Notes: generated from the sequence alone by a model not told the origin. A DNA stretch of 64,000 nt from Lumbricus rubellus (GCA_945859605.1 OX243814.1:23222548-23286547); one strand, 5' to 3'. Shown: positions 51,327 through 63,887, counted from the stretch's first letter. Made by a program: numbers and translations.

Positions 51327-52135
51327 ATATATATATATATATATATATATAATTATATATGTGGCATATAGGCTATAGAAGCCTATAATGCTCGGTGCAC
51401 GGATCATATATATCTTGTGTCCTTTGTCCACCCAAACTTCTCTTTCACTCGCACTATCCTTTATAATAAGCTAATGTAGGCCTATATATAATTATACGAG
51501 AAAAACTTATATTTACATGTACATAGGCCTGTATGCTATAGGCTAGTGCTACATTATTATAAAGATACAAATACTTACATATTATGGATGTTGTGCATCT
51601 AGCAGGAGATGTGTCGTACAAATAAAAACAAATAATTGCTGTCTTACTGGTCTATTCGCTGATATATTCTTGAAAATCCCATCTGGCTTAATATCTGAAC
51701 AGATATATGAGAGAATTATTGTCATCGAGCTTCGTCGTCATCATCTTCTAGATATCTTTCCCTCCAAGATTAGTTGAGGCTCAACAAACATTCGTCTAAT
51801 CCTCGCTTCTCCCGACCTTCAAGCACCGTAGACAATTCCATCGACTCTCCTCTGTCCTAGTAGGCCTAAGACAGGAATTTATTGAGGCGCTATAGAAGCC
51901 GGAACTGCGCTCAGTGTTTCCTGGGTTCGCAACATAGTTCGTCACTTCATACAAAAAGTGGCAGTTCTTTTGTTGATCATATATACAATGCAACTGCATT
52001 TAATATGATAAAATTGCTTCTTTCAGGTTGAATGGTCATCCGCTGTACAACAACAATAATTGTTGAATGGCTTTAACGTGTTTCGCCGAAACGGAAGCAC
52101 CTAAAAGCAGTTTTTCGGATAATGAGAAATTTGAT
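51060..52135. other. Region without recognised gene
   Basis: It contains TA/TG/CA dinucleotide tracts (51,235-51,360) and several TAGGCCTA words; no coding feature. Confidence 0.4.
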
Positions 52136-52139
52136 TGAT

Positions 52140-52256
52140 GAAGGCAGAGGAGGAGGAGGATTAGGAGGAGGAGGAGGAGCAGGAGGAGGAAGAGGAGGAG
52201 GAGAAGGATGAGGAGGAGAAGGCAGAGGAAGAGGAGGAGGAGGAAAAGGACGGTCG
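52140..52256. repeat. (AGG)n-rich purine tract
   Basis: Imperfect AGG/AAG triplets over about 115 bp. Confidence 0.9.
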
Positions 52257-52709
52257 AATGACGACGACGACATGACTTAAGTGATGAGGAGACATGACAC
52301 ATACAAGTGATTGCTCGGCGCCGAAGCTCTTACCATGCACCGCAGTTGGTCCAGTGCCGCTTGAGCAGGTATACGCCTATACGCCTACTGCAATGCAAGT
52401 ACTGCATGCATGGGTCTTTGTGCGTCAGCCCCTACATCCTAAACGCACTCGCGTTGATTGGAGAGAGGACGGCCGAGGATCATAGGAACTGAGTGACGTG
52501 TCCCACATACAACTGTACAACACTCTATCCGAAGGAAACACAAAATAGTCACTCACACCGTTTGAGCCAGAATTTTATAAGTTAATTCCTATTATTGCTC
52601 TACGTAAAATATCCGCACTTTTAATTATTATTTTCATGTTATGAGTTCCTCCTCTCAGAGGAGACAAACGCTGTGCAAAGGTGACACATGCCTTCTTATC
52701 TTTTGAATA

Positions 52710-52772
52710 GGAAGTTTAGAACTTGCTATGAAATGGTCAGTACAACCGTTTCATAGCAAGTCCTAAATTTCC
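52710..52772. repeat. 63-nt hairpin (27-bp stem, 9-nt loop)
   Basis: Arms 52710-52736 and 52746-52772 pair over 27 positions: 24 Watson-Crick, two G:U and one A:C if transcribed as plus strand. The core ACTTGCTATGAAA is perfect. The loop is TCAGTACAA. The size suits a pre-miRNA, but there is no expression evidence. Confidence 0.75.
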
Positions 52773-52878
52773 ATAGTCACCATCATAATTGTGGATGTGA
52801 CCATGGACTGCATACACACACCTACCAACCTACATGTGCACACACGCACAAACACACGTACAAGCTTGCATAGGCCTC

Positions 52879-53305
52879 ATACATACATACACACATACAT
52901 ACATACATACATACATACATACATACATACATACATACATACATACATACATACATACATACATACATACATACATACATACATACATACATACATACAT
53001 ACATACATACATACATACATACATACATACATACATACATACATACATACATACATACATACATACATACATACATACATACATACATACATACATACAT
53101 ACATACATACATACATACATACATACATACATACATACATACATACATACATACATACATACATACATACATACACACATACATACATACATACATACAT
53201 ACATACATACATACATACATACATACATACATACATACACACACATACATACATACATACATTCTTACACGCATACATACATACATACATTCTTACACGC
53301 ATACA
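52879..53305. repeat. (ACAT)n microsatellite, about 430 bp
   Basis: Over a hundred near-perfect ACAT units; CACACA interruptions lie near the ends. The frames of repeated Tyr-Ile-His-Thr or Met-Tyr-Val-Cys are artefacts of this tract. Confidence 0.97.
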
Positions 53306-53334
53306 TTCATGTGGTGAAAGTTGTTGTAAGCACC

Positions 53335-53343
53335 GATGATGAC

Positions 53344-53418
<75 letters not shown>
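53335..53418. repeat. (GAT)n microsatellite
   Basis: About 84 bp of GAT, 30 bp after the ACAT tract. Confidence 0.95.
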
Positions 53419-53716
53419 GTGCCAACTGAAGACAACAAAGACCCAAGAACAGAGAACTCGATAATTGTGTGAGATGCAGCAAAATATAGAAATTGTTTCT
53501 GGAGTCATTTGATGTTTTACAGTTTTATATCCATAGGATTTCTCATTCCCTCTGTGACTCTGTCGCATAACTTACATGTATATCAGGTATATCAGGTATC
53601 TGCTTACGCTTATTCAGCTTTTAATGGTCGTTTCGTTTGTTGCAATCAGTTGCTTTGTGACCGTCGTACGTAGTACATACCAACCGACCGTTTCTGTCTG
53701 TCTTTCGGCAAGTCTT

Positions 53717-53717
<1 letters not shown>

Positions 53718-53810
<93 letters not shown>
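53718..53810. repeat. (CT)n microsatellite
   Basis: Uninterrupted CT over about 93 bp. Confidence 0.97.
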
Positions 53811-53815
<5 letters not shown>

Positions 53816-54660
53816 GTTCCATCTGTCTGACTCTATGTTTAGCCATGCCTCCATCTTTTTGTCTGTCTGCATGTCAGTATGTCCGTTCTTCTGTCCGTTC
53901 TTCTGTCAGTCCGTCTATTCACGGATCTGCTCATCTGTCTGTCTATTTTCTCCAATGGTTCCGTTGCAGGCTGAACCCGGTGACCTCAAGCAATCTATTT
54001 GTGATAAGAACGGATTTGGTCGAAGCAGCCTGAGCAGCATCGCCGCCGCTTAAGCCAGATTCATTATGACCGATGTTGCCTGGGTCAACAGCCCCACCAC
54101 CACCACCAGCATCAGCAGCATCAGCATCATCAGCATCAGCAGCCTCCGTAGCCACATCATCCGAGGACGAGGGTTTTGTCTGCAGCTATTCCCTCTCACC
54201 CGATAGACGAGAGGCGCCGTCCAATGACATTCTGGTCACGTGTCCGATGAATGAAAGATGGCTCTCATCCGCTTTGTTTAGCCATCCGAAGGACAGAAAA
54301 CACCCAGGGCAGCTAGCCAACGAGACAAGTTTTTCGCTAGTCTCTTCATCATCTTCATCTTCATATTCATCATTATCATCATCCACACACAGTCACTCAT
54401 TCGCCATCGCTCAGTTCCGTTACTTCCAACCTACTTCGCCAACTCCCATCTACTCCATCTTCCGCGCTGGCTCCTCCTCCTCCACCTCCTCCTCCGTAAC
54501 ACTAGCTTCCTCTTCTTTCCGTCCCTCTTCTTCCTCTTCCCCTTCCTTTATTCTTCTCATCATTCTCTCTCTTGTTCCCTCATCATCACACGCACCGTCT
54601 GCAACCGAATGGCTGCTGCAGTGGCTTTGAGCCGGAACGACGTGACTCGGGGTCGGATAC
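53811..54660. other. Low-complexity region, no supported gene
   Basis: A 185-residue frame at 54,073-54,630 (+) is rich in Ser, Pro and Ala because it crosses CAC, CAGCAT and TCC repeats. Its less biased part (EDEGFVCSYSLSPDRREAPS) matches no family I know. It could be an exon or chance. Confidence 0.3.
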
Positions 54661-54662
54661 GA

Positions 54663-54663
54663 A

Positions 54664-54697
<34 letters not shown>

Positions 54698-54748
54698 AGT
54701 GCTGCTGCTGGTGGTGGTGGTGGTGCTGCTGCTGCTGCTGCTGCAGAG
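54663..54748. repeat. (CTG)n and (GGT)n triplet repeats
   Basis: Two CTG blocks around a GGT block. The Gln or Ala runs in frames here come from the repeats. Confidence 0.93.
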
Positions 54749-55164
54749 GCAGCGTTGGCGACCAAGACGATGTTTTATTATATTGAATTCCAATCATTCT
54801 GCTTCACGGCACACAATTCATCCAGTCTCTCAGAACTAATTGCATCCTCTGTCTTCTTTCTATCTCTGTCTCCTCCTATCTTTCCCTCCTTCTGTCCTTC
54901 TGTCTATCTCTGCCTCCTCCTCCTATCTCTCCCTCCTTCTGTCCTTCTGTCTATCTCTGCCTCCTCCTATCTCTCCCTCCTTCTGTCCTTCTGCCTGTTT
55001 TCTGTCCTTCTGCCTGTTTCTTTCTCTTTCTCCGCCTATAGATGTCCCGCTCGATGATCCATTTTCTCCGCAGACTACATGTATTCCAACGCAGACGACG
55101 ACGACGACGATCTTCACACGATGAGATGCTGCGATGAGACGAGTGAGATTTAGACGCAGCACAT

Positions 55165-55385
55165 CTTCTTGCATTGTCTTCTTGCATTGTCTTCTTGCAT
55201 TGTCTTCTTGCATTGTCTTCTTGCATTGTCTTCTTGCATTGTCTCCTTGCATTGTCTTCTTGCATTGTCTTCTTGCATTGTCTTCTTGCATTGTCTTCTT
55301 GCATTGTCTTCTTGCATTGTCTTCTTGCATTGTCTTCTTGCATTGTCTTCTTGCATTGTCTTCTTGCATTGTCTTCTTGCATTGT
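55165..55385. repeat. 13-bp tandem repeat, 17 copies
   Basis: CTTCTTGCATTGT repeated over 221 bp with one visible variant (CTCCTTGCATTGT). No stop occurs in several frames, which explains the long open frames on both strands. Confidence 0.96.
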
Positions 55386-55389
55386 CTCT

Positions 55390-56225
55390 GAAGATTGTGG
55401 CTTTGTAGGTCGTCGTCGTCGTCGAATTTGGCAGAGTACTAATACTGTTATGATGAGATGTAAGTTAAGACTGCCATTCCATTTGCTATGCATATACATG
55501 CAGGGTCTGCCAGGGTGGCTCAATAAAAAAAATGTTTTATCATCTTAGGATGTTAGGATTGAGTACTTAGGAGAAAAAAGAACGACTCATATGAATAAAG
55601 CAAGATGCTTTCGCCATGTATACGCTTTCGTCTCGTATAAGTCTCTCTTTCTCTCTCTTGTTCTCACTATCTCTTTCTGTCTGTCTAATGTCTATATCTC
55701 ATAAAGGCAGTGCATGAGAACAATGGGATATAGGTAGGGGTCCTAAGTGCAAGATGATCATTGTAAAATGTTGGGAGATGAACGATTGGTTGTTGGCAGA
55801 ACAGTTACAACAAACGTAACATGAACAAAAACAAGACTAAACGATAATTAATTTCTGTAATACTAGATATTATTTTTTGCTATGTGTGTTCGGATTACTT
55901 GTTTAAAGTGGGAGAGTTATAGGGGGCCTATATAATTACATATGACTATCTATTTATCTAGATTTAACGTTGTTTTCAAGCAGAACATTTTACATTAGGT
56001 CAAATGAGAGTTAATAGAGAGTCTTTTATTTGAAAGGCAGTTTAATAAAACTTTGGCTAATAAGACCATGCAAGCAATAGCCTACGTAGATCAGGCTTAT
56101 ATATATATATAATTATATATAATTATATATATATATATATACATACAAAGAAGACCTCTTACTCTTCCAAATTCCCAATTTTCTCCCTGCAGCCTTGTCA
56201 ACGCAGTCAATTTCATTTCGTTCGT
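55390..56225. other. Region without recognised gene
   Basis: It contains a solitary CAGGGTGGCTCAATAAAAA at 55,511, which resembles the end of element A but has no partner, and an AT tract at 56,100-56,140. Confidence 0.4.
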
Positions 56226-56228
56226 TAG

Positions 56229-56312
56229 CACTCCTCCTCCTCCTCCTCCTCCTCCTTTTTCTTCTCATCCTCCTCCTTTTCCTCCTCCTTTTCCTCCTTC
56301 TCCTTTTCCTCC
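56229..56312. repeat. (CTC)n pyrimidine tract
   Basis: CTC/TTC triplets over about 85 bp. Confidence 0.93.
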
Positions 56313-56484
56313 TCCCATTAATTTCGCAGAATATCTGATTTATTCTTCAAACGAAGCTACAAGACTTTGAAGAAACGACGCAGATAGGAAATTCTGATGT
56401 TATTTCGGAACATAATCAGCACATCATTGACTCACGTGTATAATACGTAGCTGTGATGAACATGAGCGTCACATGTTCTGCCCT

Positions 56485-56567
56485 GGGCAACATCAGCAGC
56501 AACTGCAGCATCAGCAACTGCAGCATCAGCAGCTGCAGCATCAGCAACTGCAGCATCAGCAACCCCT
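56485..56567 (+). repeat. AACTGCAGCATCAGC tandem repeat
   Basis: About five copies of a 15-bp unit. It is in frame within a short 61-residue frame (56,453-56,638), so it encodes a repeated Asn-Cys-Ser-Ile-Ser pentapeptide, but nothing else supports a gene. Confidence 0.85.
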
Positions 56568-56712
56568 TCGTCGTCGTCGTCGTCGTCATTAGTGGAGTAA
56601 ATCTCTTTCCATTCTCGACCTCGTACTCGTCCAAATGAGGCGCCAATTACTTGCCCTGCGCATCGTCGTCATAAAGTTTTCTCCTCCACCTCCTGTCCTT
56701 CTTCCTCTCACT

Positions 56713-56717
56713 GTCTC

Positions 56718-56762
<45 letters not shown>

Positions 56763-56775
56763 GTCTGTCTGTCTC
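56713..56775. repeat. (CTGT)n microsatellite
   Basis: CTGT units with CT interruptions. Confidence 0.95.
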
Positions 56776-57059
56776 TCTTTGTTTGCCTGTTTCTGTCTGT
56801 ATCTCTCTCTGCCTCGCTCTCCCTCCCTTCTCAATAAATTTAAGCCTTCCTTCGTTTACTTTTTGATGCTCAATCATCTTCATGAAAAATCCAGCAAAAA
56901 ACAAGAGGAGCATCAGAAACAACCATGAAGAACAGGAGGAGCATGAGGATCAGCCATGTAAAACAGCAGAGGGAACAAAAGCTTTGTTTAATTGTTTAAG
57001 AGGATGCATAGTACCGGTAGCATCAGTATCTCAATATTTCTAAAAATTATTTCAAGTGT

Positions 57060-57595
57060 ATAAAGCCTTATAGGTCACTCTTATCAACACTGAAATAGTC
57101 GAACAGTTTATGTTGGGATGACAAATAAAATGCTTCAAACAAAATTCTGGTTGGAGAGGGTATGTGCCCCTCTCCTCTCGAAGTAACGCCCATCGGTGAC
57201 CATCCGCCGGGTCGGACGTTCCTTACTCCCCTTTCCCAGAGAGCTGAATCTTCTACCCTCCATAGGAAGGGGACTGGACTAAACACTACGGTACGTTATA
57301 TTAGTAGACGAAATCTCGACTTTATTTACTTACGCATTGCACTACTGCTTCTTCCTCTTCCTCCTCCTTCTCTTCCTCCTCCTTCTCTTCCTCCTGCTGC
57401 TGCTGCTGTTTCACTTCATCTTCATCCTCCTCATCCTCTCCCTCCTCCTTATCATACCCTTCTCCTCCACCTAGTTCTGCTGCTGATGATGATGATATTT
57501 CTGCTCTTTGGCTGATGTTATTTCCTTTCAAGCGACACCTTGCGACGAGGGAGGATCTGAGGAGGTCAAGTAATTCGGTCGTCAGGACAGGAAGA
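57060..57595. other. Region without recognised gene
   Basis: A minus-strand frame (57,068-57,286, 72 residues) is not low in complexity but has no known relative that I can name. CTT/CTC triplets fill 57,345-57,460. Confidence 0.3.
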
Positions 57596-57597
57596 GA

Positions 57598-57599
57598 GT

Positions 57600-57656
<57 letters not shown>

Positions 57657-57660
57657 GCGG
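57598..57660. repeat. (AGC)n microsatellite
   Basis: About 19 AGC units ending in GCGGCGG. Confidence 0.95.
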
Positions 57661-57883
57661 CTTTTATGTAGCGCCGCATCTCTTGCGTTGCGTTCGTTAG
57701 TCACATTGAATAGAGCCTATATACATGTATAGGTTGCGTCCTATGCCCTTTGTGTGCTGATGGCGGTGGCTCGTTTTCCCTGAAGGTGGATTATTTCAGA
57801 GACTTTAATCGCAGACTATCACAGTTCGTTCCATACAATGGAAGGTCCATATTAATGGCATGGCGTCCATTCAGATGGACAGT

Positions 57884-58052
57884 GCAATGGTGGTCGTGGT
57901 AGTCGTGGTAGTGGTGGTGGTGGTGGTGGTGGTGGTGGTGGTGGTGGTGGTGGTGGTGGTGGTGGTGGTGGTGGTGGTGGTGGTGGTGGTGGTGGTGGTG
58001 GTGGTGGTGGTGGTGGTGGTGGTGGTGGTGGTGGTGGTGGTGGTGGTGGCGG
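57884..58052. repeat. (GGT)n microsatellite
   Basis: About 50 GGT units, nearly pure. Confidence 0.96.
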
Positions 58053-58059
58053 CGAAGGA

Positions 58060-58965
58060 TCTCACCAGATCAATTCAATGAGAACTGAATAACAGTAGGG
58101 TCGAGTACATTATATGCATAGGCTACGATCGCTATGTATTATACAGACCTATAAAAACCTATGCATTGCCATTTATTCGGCGTCTACGAAGCTGTCCATC
58201 GAAGGAGAGAAGGAGGCAAGGAGACAGGGATCGAGGCAAGGACATGCCAAGCCAAGGAGGCAGATATGTAGAGAGGGAGGGGGCAAAGAGGCAGGCATCG
58301 AGGTAAGCAGGCAGATATTATGTAGAGTCTGTAGAGAGGGAGAGAGGCAGAAAGACAGAGAGGAAGACAGGCAAGCAAGGAGTGCAGCTTGCTTGTCGCT
58401 GGTATGGGTCGTTGATTGTTATGGACTCTCATAGACAACGACGTAATGCTTAGATTTATGTAGCGCTGCCTTCTTCTTATCATCATCGGTCATTCAGTGA
58501 TAGTTAAACTGCGTATATTGACAACACTACGGGTTCTGAACCTTCACTGCAGCAGATACTTTGTTTGATTTATAGCATAGACTATACATAGAGACTCGAT
58601 CTAAACTCTTAGACTCTCCATCCTTGATTCGCTGTCCTTCAGCAACGAACTTTCCATCTGATTCTGTGTAGCAGGTCACGTGACTTCATGAGACGACCGA
58701 TCTTTGTCCGATGAATATAACAGGAATTCCAGATGCTGCTGCTGCTGCTAGAGAAGATGGCACTTTCAATTATACAATGTACACATTGTACACCGAAGCA
58801 TGTGTATTGTGTATGTATGGAAGCAAAATAGAATTCGATTACAATAGGATGGCGGTGCTTTGATGTCGCATCCGTAACAACTGATGTATAGAAAGACAAA
58901 CAGAGAAAAACGAAAGACAGACAGAGACCAAAGAGCAACGAAAAAGTGCGAGCGCACGATATATA
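58060..58965. other. Region without recognised gene
   Basis: A GGAGGCAAGG/AGAGAGG-rich stretch at 58,200-58,385; otherwise short frames only. Confidence 0.35.
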
Positions 58966-58967
58966 TA

Positions 58968-59957
58968 CAGGGTGGGCCAGCATAAATGAACCAACTTTGC
59001 ATGCTTATAACTCCGCCAATTTTTGGAATTTATTTATACTTTATGCGTCAAATTAAAGATATTTCACTCAAGTATATGCACTGAAAACATGGAACTTTTA
59101 CAAGTTTAGGTTTTAATTATATGCTCGGAACAGCGCTAGCTACCATATTTTGCTGTCATTTGTGACGTAATAAGGCGCCGTTTCGCCGAGATATTCAAAA
59201 ATCGTTTTTCGCTAACACGTGCATAAACACGATCATTTTAGGTGTTTTTAGAAGTATCTACCATGAATATCTTCTCGTCGCAAAACCATTTTCTTTCAAT
59301 TTTATCAACAGCCGTGCGCGCTGCTTTAGACGCAAAGAAACGGCCGGCTGTTTCGCTAGGCATAATAGCCGTTTCTTTGCGTCAGTGTTGGAATGCTGTT
59401 GGACATCATGTCGACAAATAACTTTAGATCATCTTTTAGAATATAATGTACGGTGTTTCTAGGACTACCTGTTTCGCGCTGGGAAGATTTGCCTGTAGAG
59501 CCTATCCGGGTCGTTGTCTTGACGGCCAATTTACTCGGACACAAGAGCAATGTTAGCGGATATGCGCACAGTAATTCCCATGGTTTACGATTAGAAAGTC
59601 CTGTTTTTATCAATTTTCAGTAGCAGATAATTCAAGGTAATGTTTATTCCATCCACTGTTAGAAAATTTGTAAATCATTTCAACCGAATTACATCCCTTA
59701 TCAGTTCTGAAAATTAAGATCAAAACGCGATCTCCGTCTGTCAACGGCGCCAGATCGCGTCATAGAAAACAACAAAATATGGTAGCTAGCGCTGTTCCGA
59801 GCATATAATTAAAACCTAAATTTGTACCAGTTCCATTTTTTCAGTGCATATACTTGAGTGAAATATCTTTAATTTGACGCATAAAGTATAAATAAATTCC
59901 TAAATTTGGCGGAGTTATATGCATTCAAAGTTGGTTCATTTATGCTGGCCCACCCTG
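58968..59957 (-). mobile_element. Tc1/mariner-like element with about 200-bp inverted ends (element D)
   Basis: Ends CAGGGTGGGCCAGCATAAAT and its complement are flanked by TA (58966-58967 and 59958-59959). The inverted arms stay highly similar for about 200 bp, as far as GCTAGCTACCATATTTTG. A minus-strand frame (59,356-59,613) includes GSPRNTVHYILKDDLKLF, which resembles the helix-turn-helix region of IS630-Tc1/mariner transposases. The rest of the enzyme is gone. Confidence 0.87.
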
Positions 59958-60234
59958 TATATATAGTCAAGGCGTGCTAATCTGGAAGTTTAGAGCCATG
60001 ACACACCAGTGGCTATATTGCATTACCTGCATAATGGAACGCAGTAGGCCTATGTCATTTACGAAGGTAACCAATTATGTTTATTTCATATGTTAGGCCA
60101 GTTAGGCCTATTCGCCAACGACAGCAAAATGACTTTTTCTCTTACAAATCAATAGATGTATCGCAGCTGAAAGTAAAATAAAGAACTGGACATTAAATCA
60201 ATCCGGTTTAAAGCTAATAATACAATACAATACA

Positions 60235-61620
60235 ATTCACTTTATTGCAACCAGAAAACAAGAAAACAATAAAAGTACAAAACATGCATGCATTGGCTAC
60301 AAAGGGGGGCCCAAAAGGGATGGACATCCCGCTGGGAAGGGTCACCCAAGTAAAAAAGTCCCAAGAAAAATTAATCAAGATAGCTTAAAAGAAAGAGACT
60401 AAAACAAATTAGGTGATGACAGATTGCAGAAAAGCTTATATTGTCAAGAGCATATAGAGAAACAAACTTAACTAAGTACTTAACTAAAATCTTAACTACA
60501 CATGGTCATGTGCACTTCAAGTAGCATTAGTGGAGGAGAGTAGAAGAACACGAAGTTTCTTTTTAAATACCTGCAGACTATGTATACTCGATTGACGAAT
60601 GTCAATTGGTATTGTGTTCCATACTTTAGTGCCATAAGATTTAATAGTAAACCGCCTAGTATTAGATTGAGCTTTGACAGGGCGAAAAGCAGATGAATTC
60701 CTAGTGAAATGCGAATGGATGTCAGAGGCGTGAGGGAGGTAACCTTGGAATACCGAAGGAAGGAGACCGTGTTCGAGTCGAAAAAAGAACTCGCTAATTT
60801 GGAGATCCTTTATCTGGTCAATTTTCAGGAGATGAAGTTCATTAAAGGAAGGGCCAGTGTGTTCCCGTTTACGAATACCCGCAATTATACGAACAGCCCT
60901 CTTCTGTAAGATTACAAGTTTATGAAGCCTGGATTCGTATGTCGATGCCCAAACAAGGTTGCAATATGTGAGGTAGGGGTAGACAAGGGTATAATACAAA
61001 TTCATTCTAATTGTCTTTGGCAAGATATAAGCAACGCGGGAAATAATACCAATATTTTTAGCAATTTTAGTTGCAATTTGATTAATATGAACTTTCCAGG
61101 TCAAATGTTGATCTATATGCACACCTAAGAATTTTGTAGATTCAACTTGATTGATGGAAATATCATCAATAAGCAAACAGAGATTGTCATTTGGCTTTAT
61201 TTTCCGGTGGGATTTAAATAAAATAAAGTTGGTTTTATCTAAATTAAGGGTGAGTTTATTTGCATGGAACCAAACAGCTATGCTAGATAGTTCAACGTTC
61301 ACAGTTTGAAACAACGTCTGCCATGAACCATTGGAGTAAAAAACGTTGGTGTCATCGGCAAATAGAATAAAAAACATTGTTGGAGAGACATTGGCCAAGT
61401 CATTAATATAAAGCAGGAAAAGGAGTGGTCCGAGGTATAAGATTGTTTCAGACGTGAAATGGATAGAACTTTATCAGTTCTCGTGCCATCAGTGACGAAG
61501 CAGGAATCAATAATCTCAGCAACACCAGAGGTGCAATAATTTGCATTGTAGTCTTAACAACTTGTGGATTTATCTCATCTGGTCCGCAGCAGCTAGTAGA
61601 GGAACGTAATTGTTTTGCAA
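60235..61620 (-). mobile_element. Non-LTR retrotransposon, internally deleted reverse transcriptase
   Basis: The main frame (about 61,440-60,517, minus) begins LGPLLFLLYIND, has FADDT for the catalytic Y/FxDD box, then WFHANKLTLNLDKTNFILF, STKFLGVHIDQHLTWKVHI, YPYLTYCNLVWASTYE and LQKRAVRIIAGIRKREH. Upstream, SSTSCCGPDEINPQVVK (near 61,580) is the earlier finger region, but the part between is missing and shifted. After the stop, the 3' end has AATAAAGTGAATTGTATTGT repeats (near 60,235). It is 5'-truncated by the ATT microsatellite and not functional. It belongs to the CR1/Jockey group broadly and differs from the LINE at 33.5 kb. Confidence 0.9.
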
Positions 61621-61623
61621 TCA

Positions 61624-61624
61624 A

Positions 61625-61691
<67 letters not shown>

Positions 61692-61692
61692 G

Positions 61693-61787
<95 letters not shown>
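61624..61787. repeat. (ATT)n microsatellite
   Basis: About 54 ATT units with one GTC interruption, directly beside the LINE fragment. Confidence 0.97.
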
Positions 61788-61817
61788 GAGAAAATGTTCC
61801 AAAAGGACCCATTGAGG

Positions 61818-61948
61818 AGGATAGATGAATGGATGGAAGGATGGCTGGCTGAATGGATGGATGGGTGAATGGATGGATGGATGGATGGGAGGATGAATGG
61901 ATGGAGCAAGATAAAGACAGATGTAAGGAGAGAAATAGCGAGAGAGAC

Positions 61949-61985
<37 letters not shown>

Positions 61986-61990
61986 GACAG
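61818..61990. repeat. (GGAT)n/(GAAT)n then (GACA)n repeats
   Basis: GGATGGAT and GAATGGAT units to about 61,905, then ACAG units at 61,950-61,986. Confidence 0.9.
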
Positions 61991-62079
61991 AATCGCATTT
62001 GGAGCAATCTTCATGGACTGTGATTGGATTTTCGTGTTGAAAAAATGTGCTTTATTCGAAGACGTTGCGTCGTTCAAAG

Positions 62080-62080
<1 letters not shown>

Positions 62081-62166
<86 letters not shown>
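62081..62166. repeat. (AG)n microsatellite
   Basis: Uninterrupted AG over about 86 bp. Confidence 0.97.
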
Positions 62167-62172
<6 letters not shown>

Positions 62173-62217
62173 CGGGGGATAATGCATTTGCGACTACTTT
62201 TAGAATCAGATCATAGA

Positions 62218-62460
62218 GAAAAAGAAGTATAGAGAAAGAAAAAGAAAAAGAAGAATAAGAAGAAGAAGACGAAGACGAAAACAAAGAATAGGAATAAGAC
62301 GAAAAGGAAGAGGAGGAGAAGGAGGAAGACGAGGAAGAGGAAGAAAATATGAGGAGAAAGATGGAATAGGAGGAGGGGAAAGAGGAAAAGCAGGAGGAGG
62401 AGGAAGGAAAGCAGTGGTGAAAAAAGGAAGTTGAAAAAGAGAAAGTGGAGAAGAAGAAAA
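62218..62460. repeat. GAA/GGA purine tract
   Basis: Nearly pure purine for about 240 bp on the plus strand. Confidence 0.9.
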
Positions 62461-62542
62461 TAATAGTAATATCAACAATAATAATAATAATAACTATACA
62501 ACAATTTAACGCCTTTTTCAGCTTCTTTTGTAAAGCCCCTAA

Positions 62543-63009
62543 ATAATGGTACGGATGGAGACGACCAGACGGTCTGAAAATGCCATGGCGCGCGGGTCGT
62601 CATCTCGTGTGGGATGCCACAGCATAGTAGATACCCTTGCACCATCATATATCCAGGCCACGGCATACCTCCTGCATACCTCGGGTTGCCCTCATTGAAA
62701 TTGATGTGTTTTGTTTGTAATGTTTGTTTAAGTGAATAAATGTGTGTGTTTATAATAAATATATATAAAAAATAATAATAACAAAAATAATGATAATAAT
62801 AATGATAATGATAATGATAATAATATTGATGATGTGAAGTTACCTGAGGGATCATGTAGGCCTATACCTCGGGGCAAAATAATAAATAATAATAATAATG
62901 GTACGGATGGAGACGATCTGACAATGATTCCATGGCGCGCGGGTCGTCATCTCGTGTGGTATGCCACAGCATAGTAGATACCCTTGCACCATCATATATC
63001 CACGGCATC
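62543..63009 (+). repeat. Two direct copies of an unidentified segment of about 110-130 bp
   Basis: The block at 62,543-62,670 (CCATGGCGCGCGGGTCGTCA ... CATCATATATCCA) recurs at 62,893-63,005 with a few differences. Both copies are preceded by AATAATGGTACGGATGGAGA and AAT triplets. Confidence 0.85.
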
Positions 63010-63640
63010 GACGGGGGGCGTGGCAGCTGGGATAGCAACGGATAGGAAAAACGCCAAAAACGTCGATCTTTTAAACACACATTTCTTTGTTGCTCTAGCC
63101 CATGAGACCTTAGGAGAAGTTAGGTCCCATTTGCACTAATGGCAAAAACTTTTTGTCAGATTTTGGTCGCATGCTAACATTGTCTTCTGGTAATCTGAGA
63201 GAGACCTGTTTTCTGTTGTAACGCCTCTCTATTACTGTCCAGCGTTTCAACTCGGTGGCCTTTCGAGGCACTTTAGCTGAGAGAGACCAAGAGTAGATCT
63301 AATTTTTTGGCTCTTTTATCGTCCTTTAAAACAATGGCTGCTGCTTCAATTGTTTATTGTATTTCCTGTTACTGATGTTGTGTGTTGAAAAAATAAAAAT
63401 AAATGGATAAAAATAATTGTAAAAAAATAGTAGTAGTAATAGCAACAACAACAACAACAACAAGACGAAGAAGAAGAGCAGCTCTCTATTTTGCTCCTTT
63501 AATCATTCGCTAACACAGTTATTCCAATGTTAATCAGATCAACACGCACGTACTCAACTTTTGCGTACTTCGAATTTCTCGACCACCATTCTGAGGCTTT
63601 TACAGGCAATTGTAATTATTATAACTATCAACAGTTGTAG
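63010..63640. other. Region without recognised gene
   Basis: No coding or repeat structure supported apart from short AAC and AGA triplet runs near 63,445-63,478. Confidence 0.35.
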
Positions 63641-63798
63641 TTACAGCGGCGGCGGCGGCAGCAACAGTAACAGTAGTAGTGGTAGTAGAGTAGTAGTGGT
63701 AGTAGTAGACTAGTAGTAGTAGTAGTAGCCGTAGTAGTAGTAGTTGTAGTAGTAGTAGTTGGTGTTGTAGTAGTAGTAATAGTAGCAGATGTGGTAAC

Positions 63799-63887
<89 letters not shown>

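Noticed and set aside
52791..53482. Frames of 142-212 residues of repeated YIHT or MYVC
   Set aside because: Translations of the ACAT and GAT microsatellites on both strands.
54073..54630. 185-residue Ser/Pro-rich frame
   Set aside because: Composition follows CAC, CAGCAT and TCC repeats; no family recognised and no splice partner found.
55511..55530. CAGGGTGGCTCAATAAAAA as a fifth Tc1/mariner element
   Set aside because: No TA before it and no matching opposite end nearby; at most a solitary end.
61448..62284. 278-residue minus-strand frame
   Set aside because: It strings together an AG tract, an ATT tract and the LINE finger region; only the last part (CCGPDEINPQVVK) is real coding relic.
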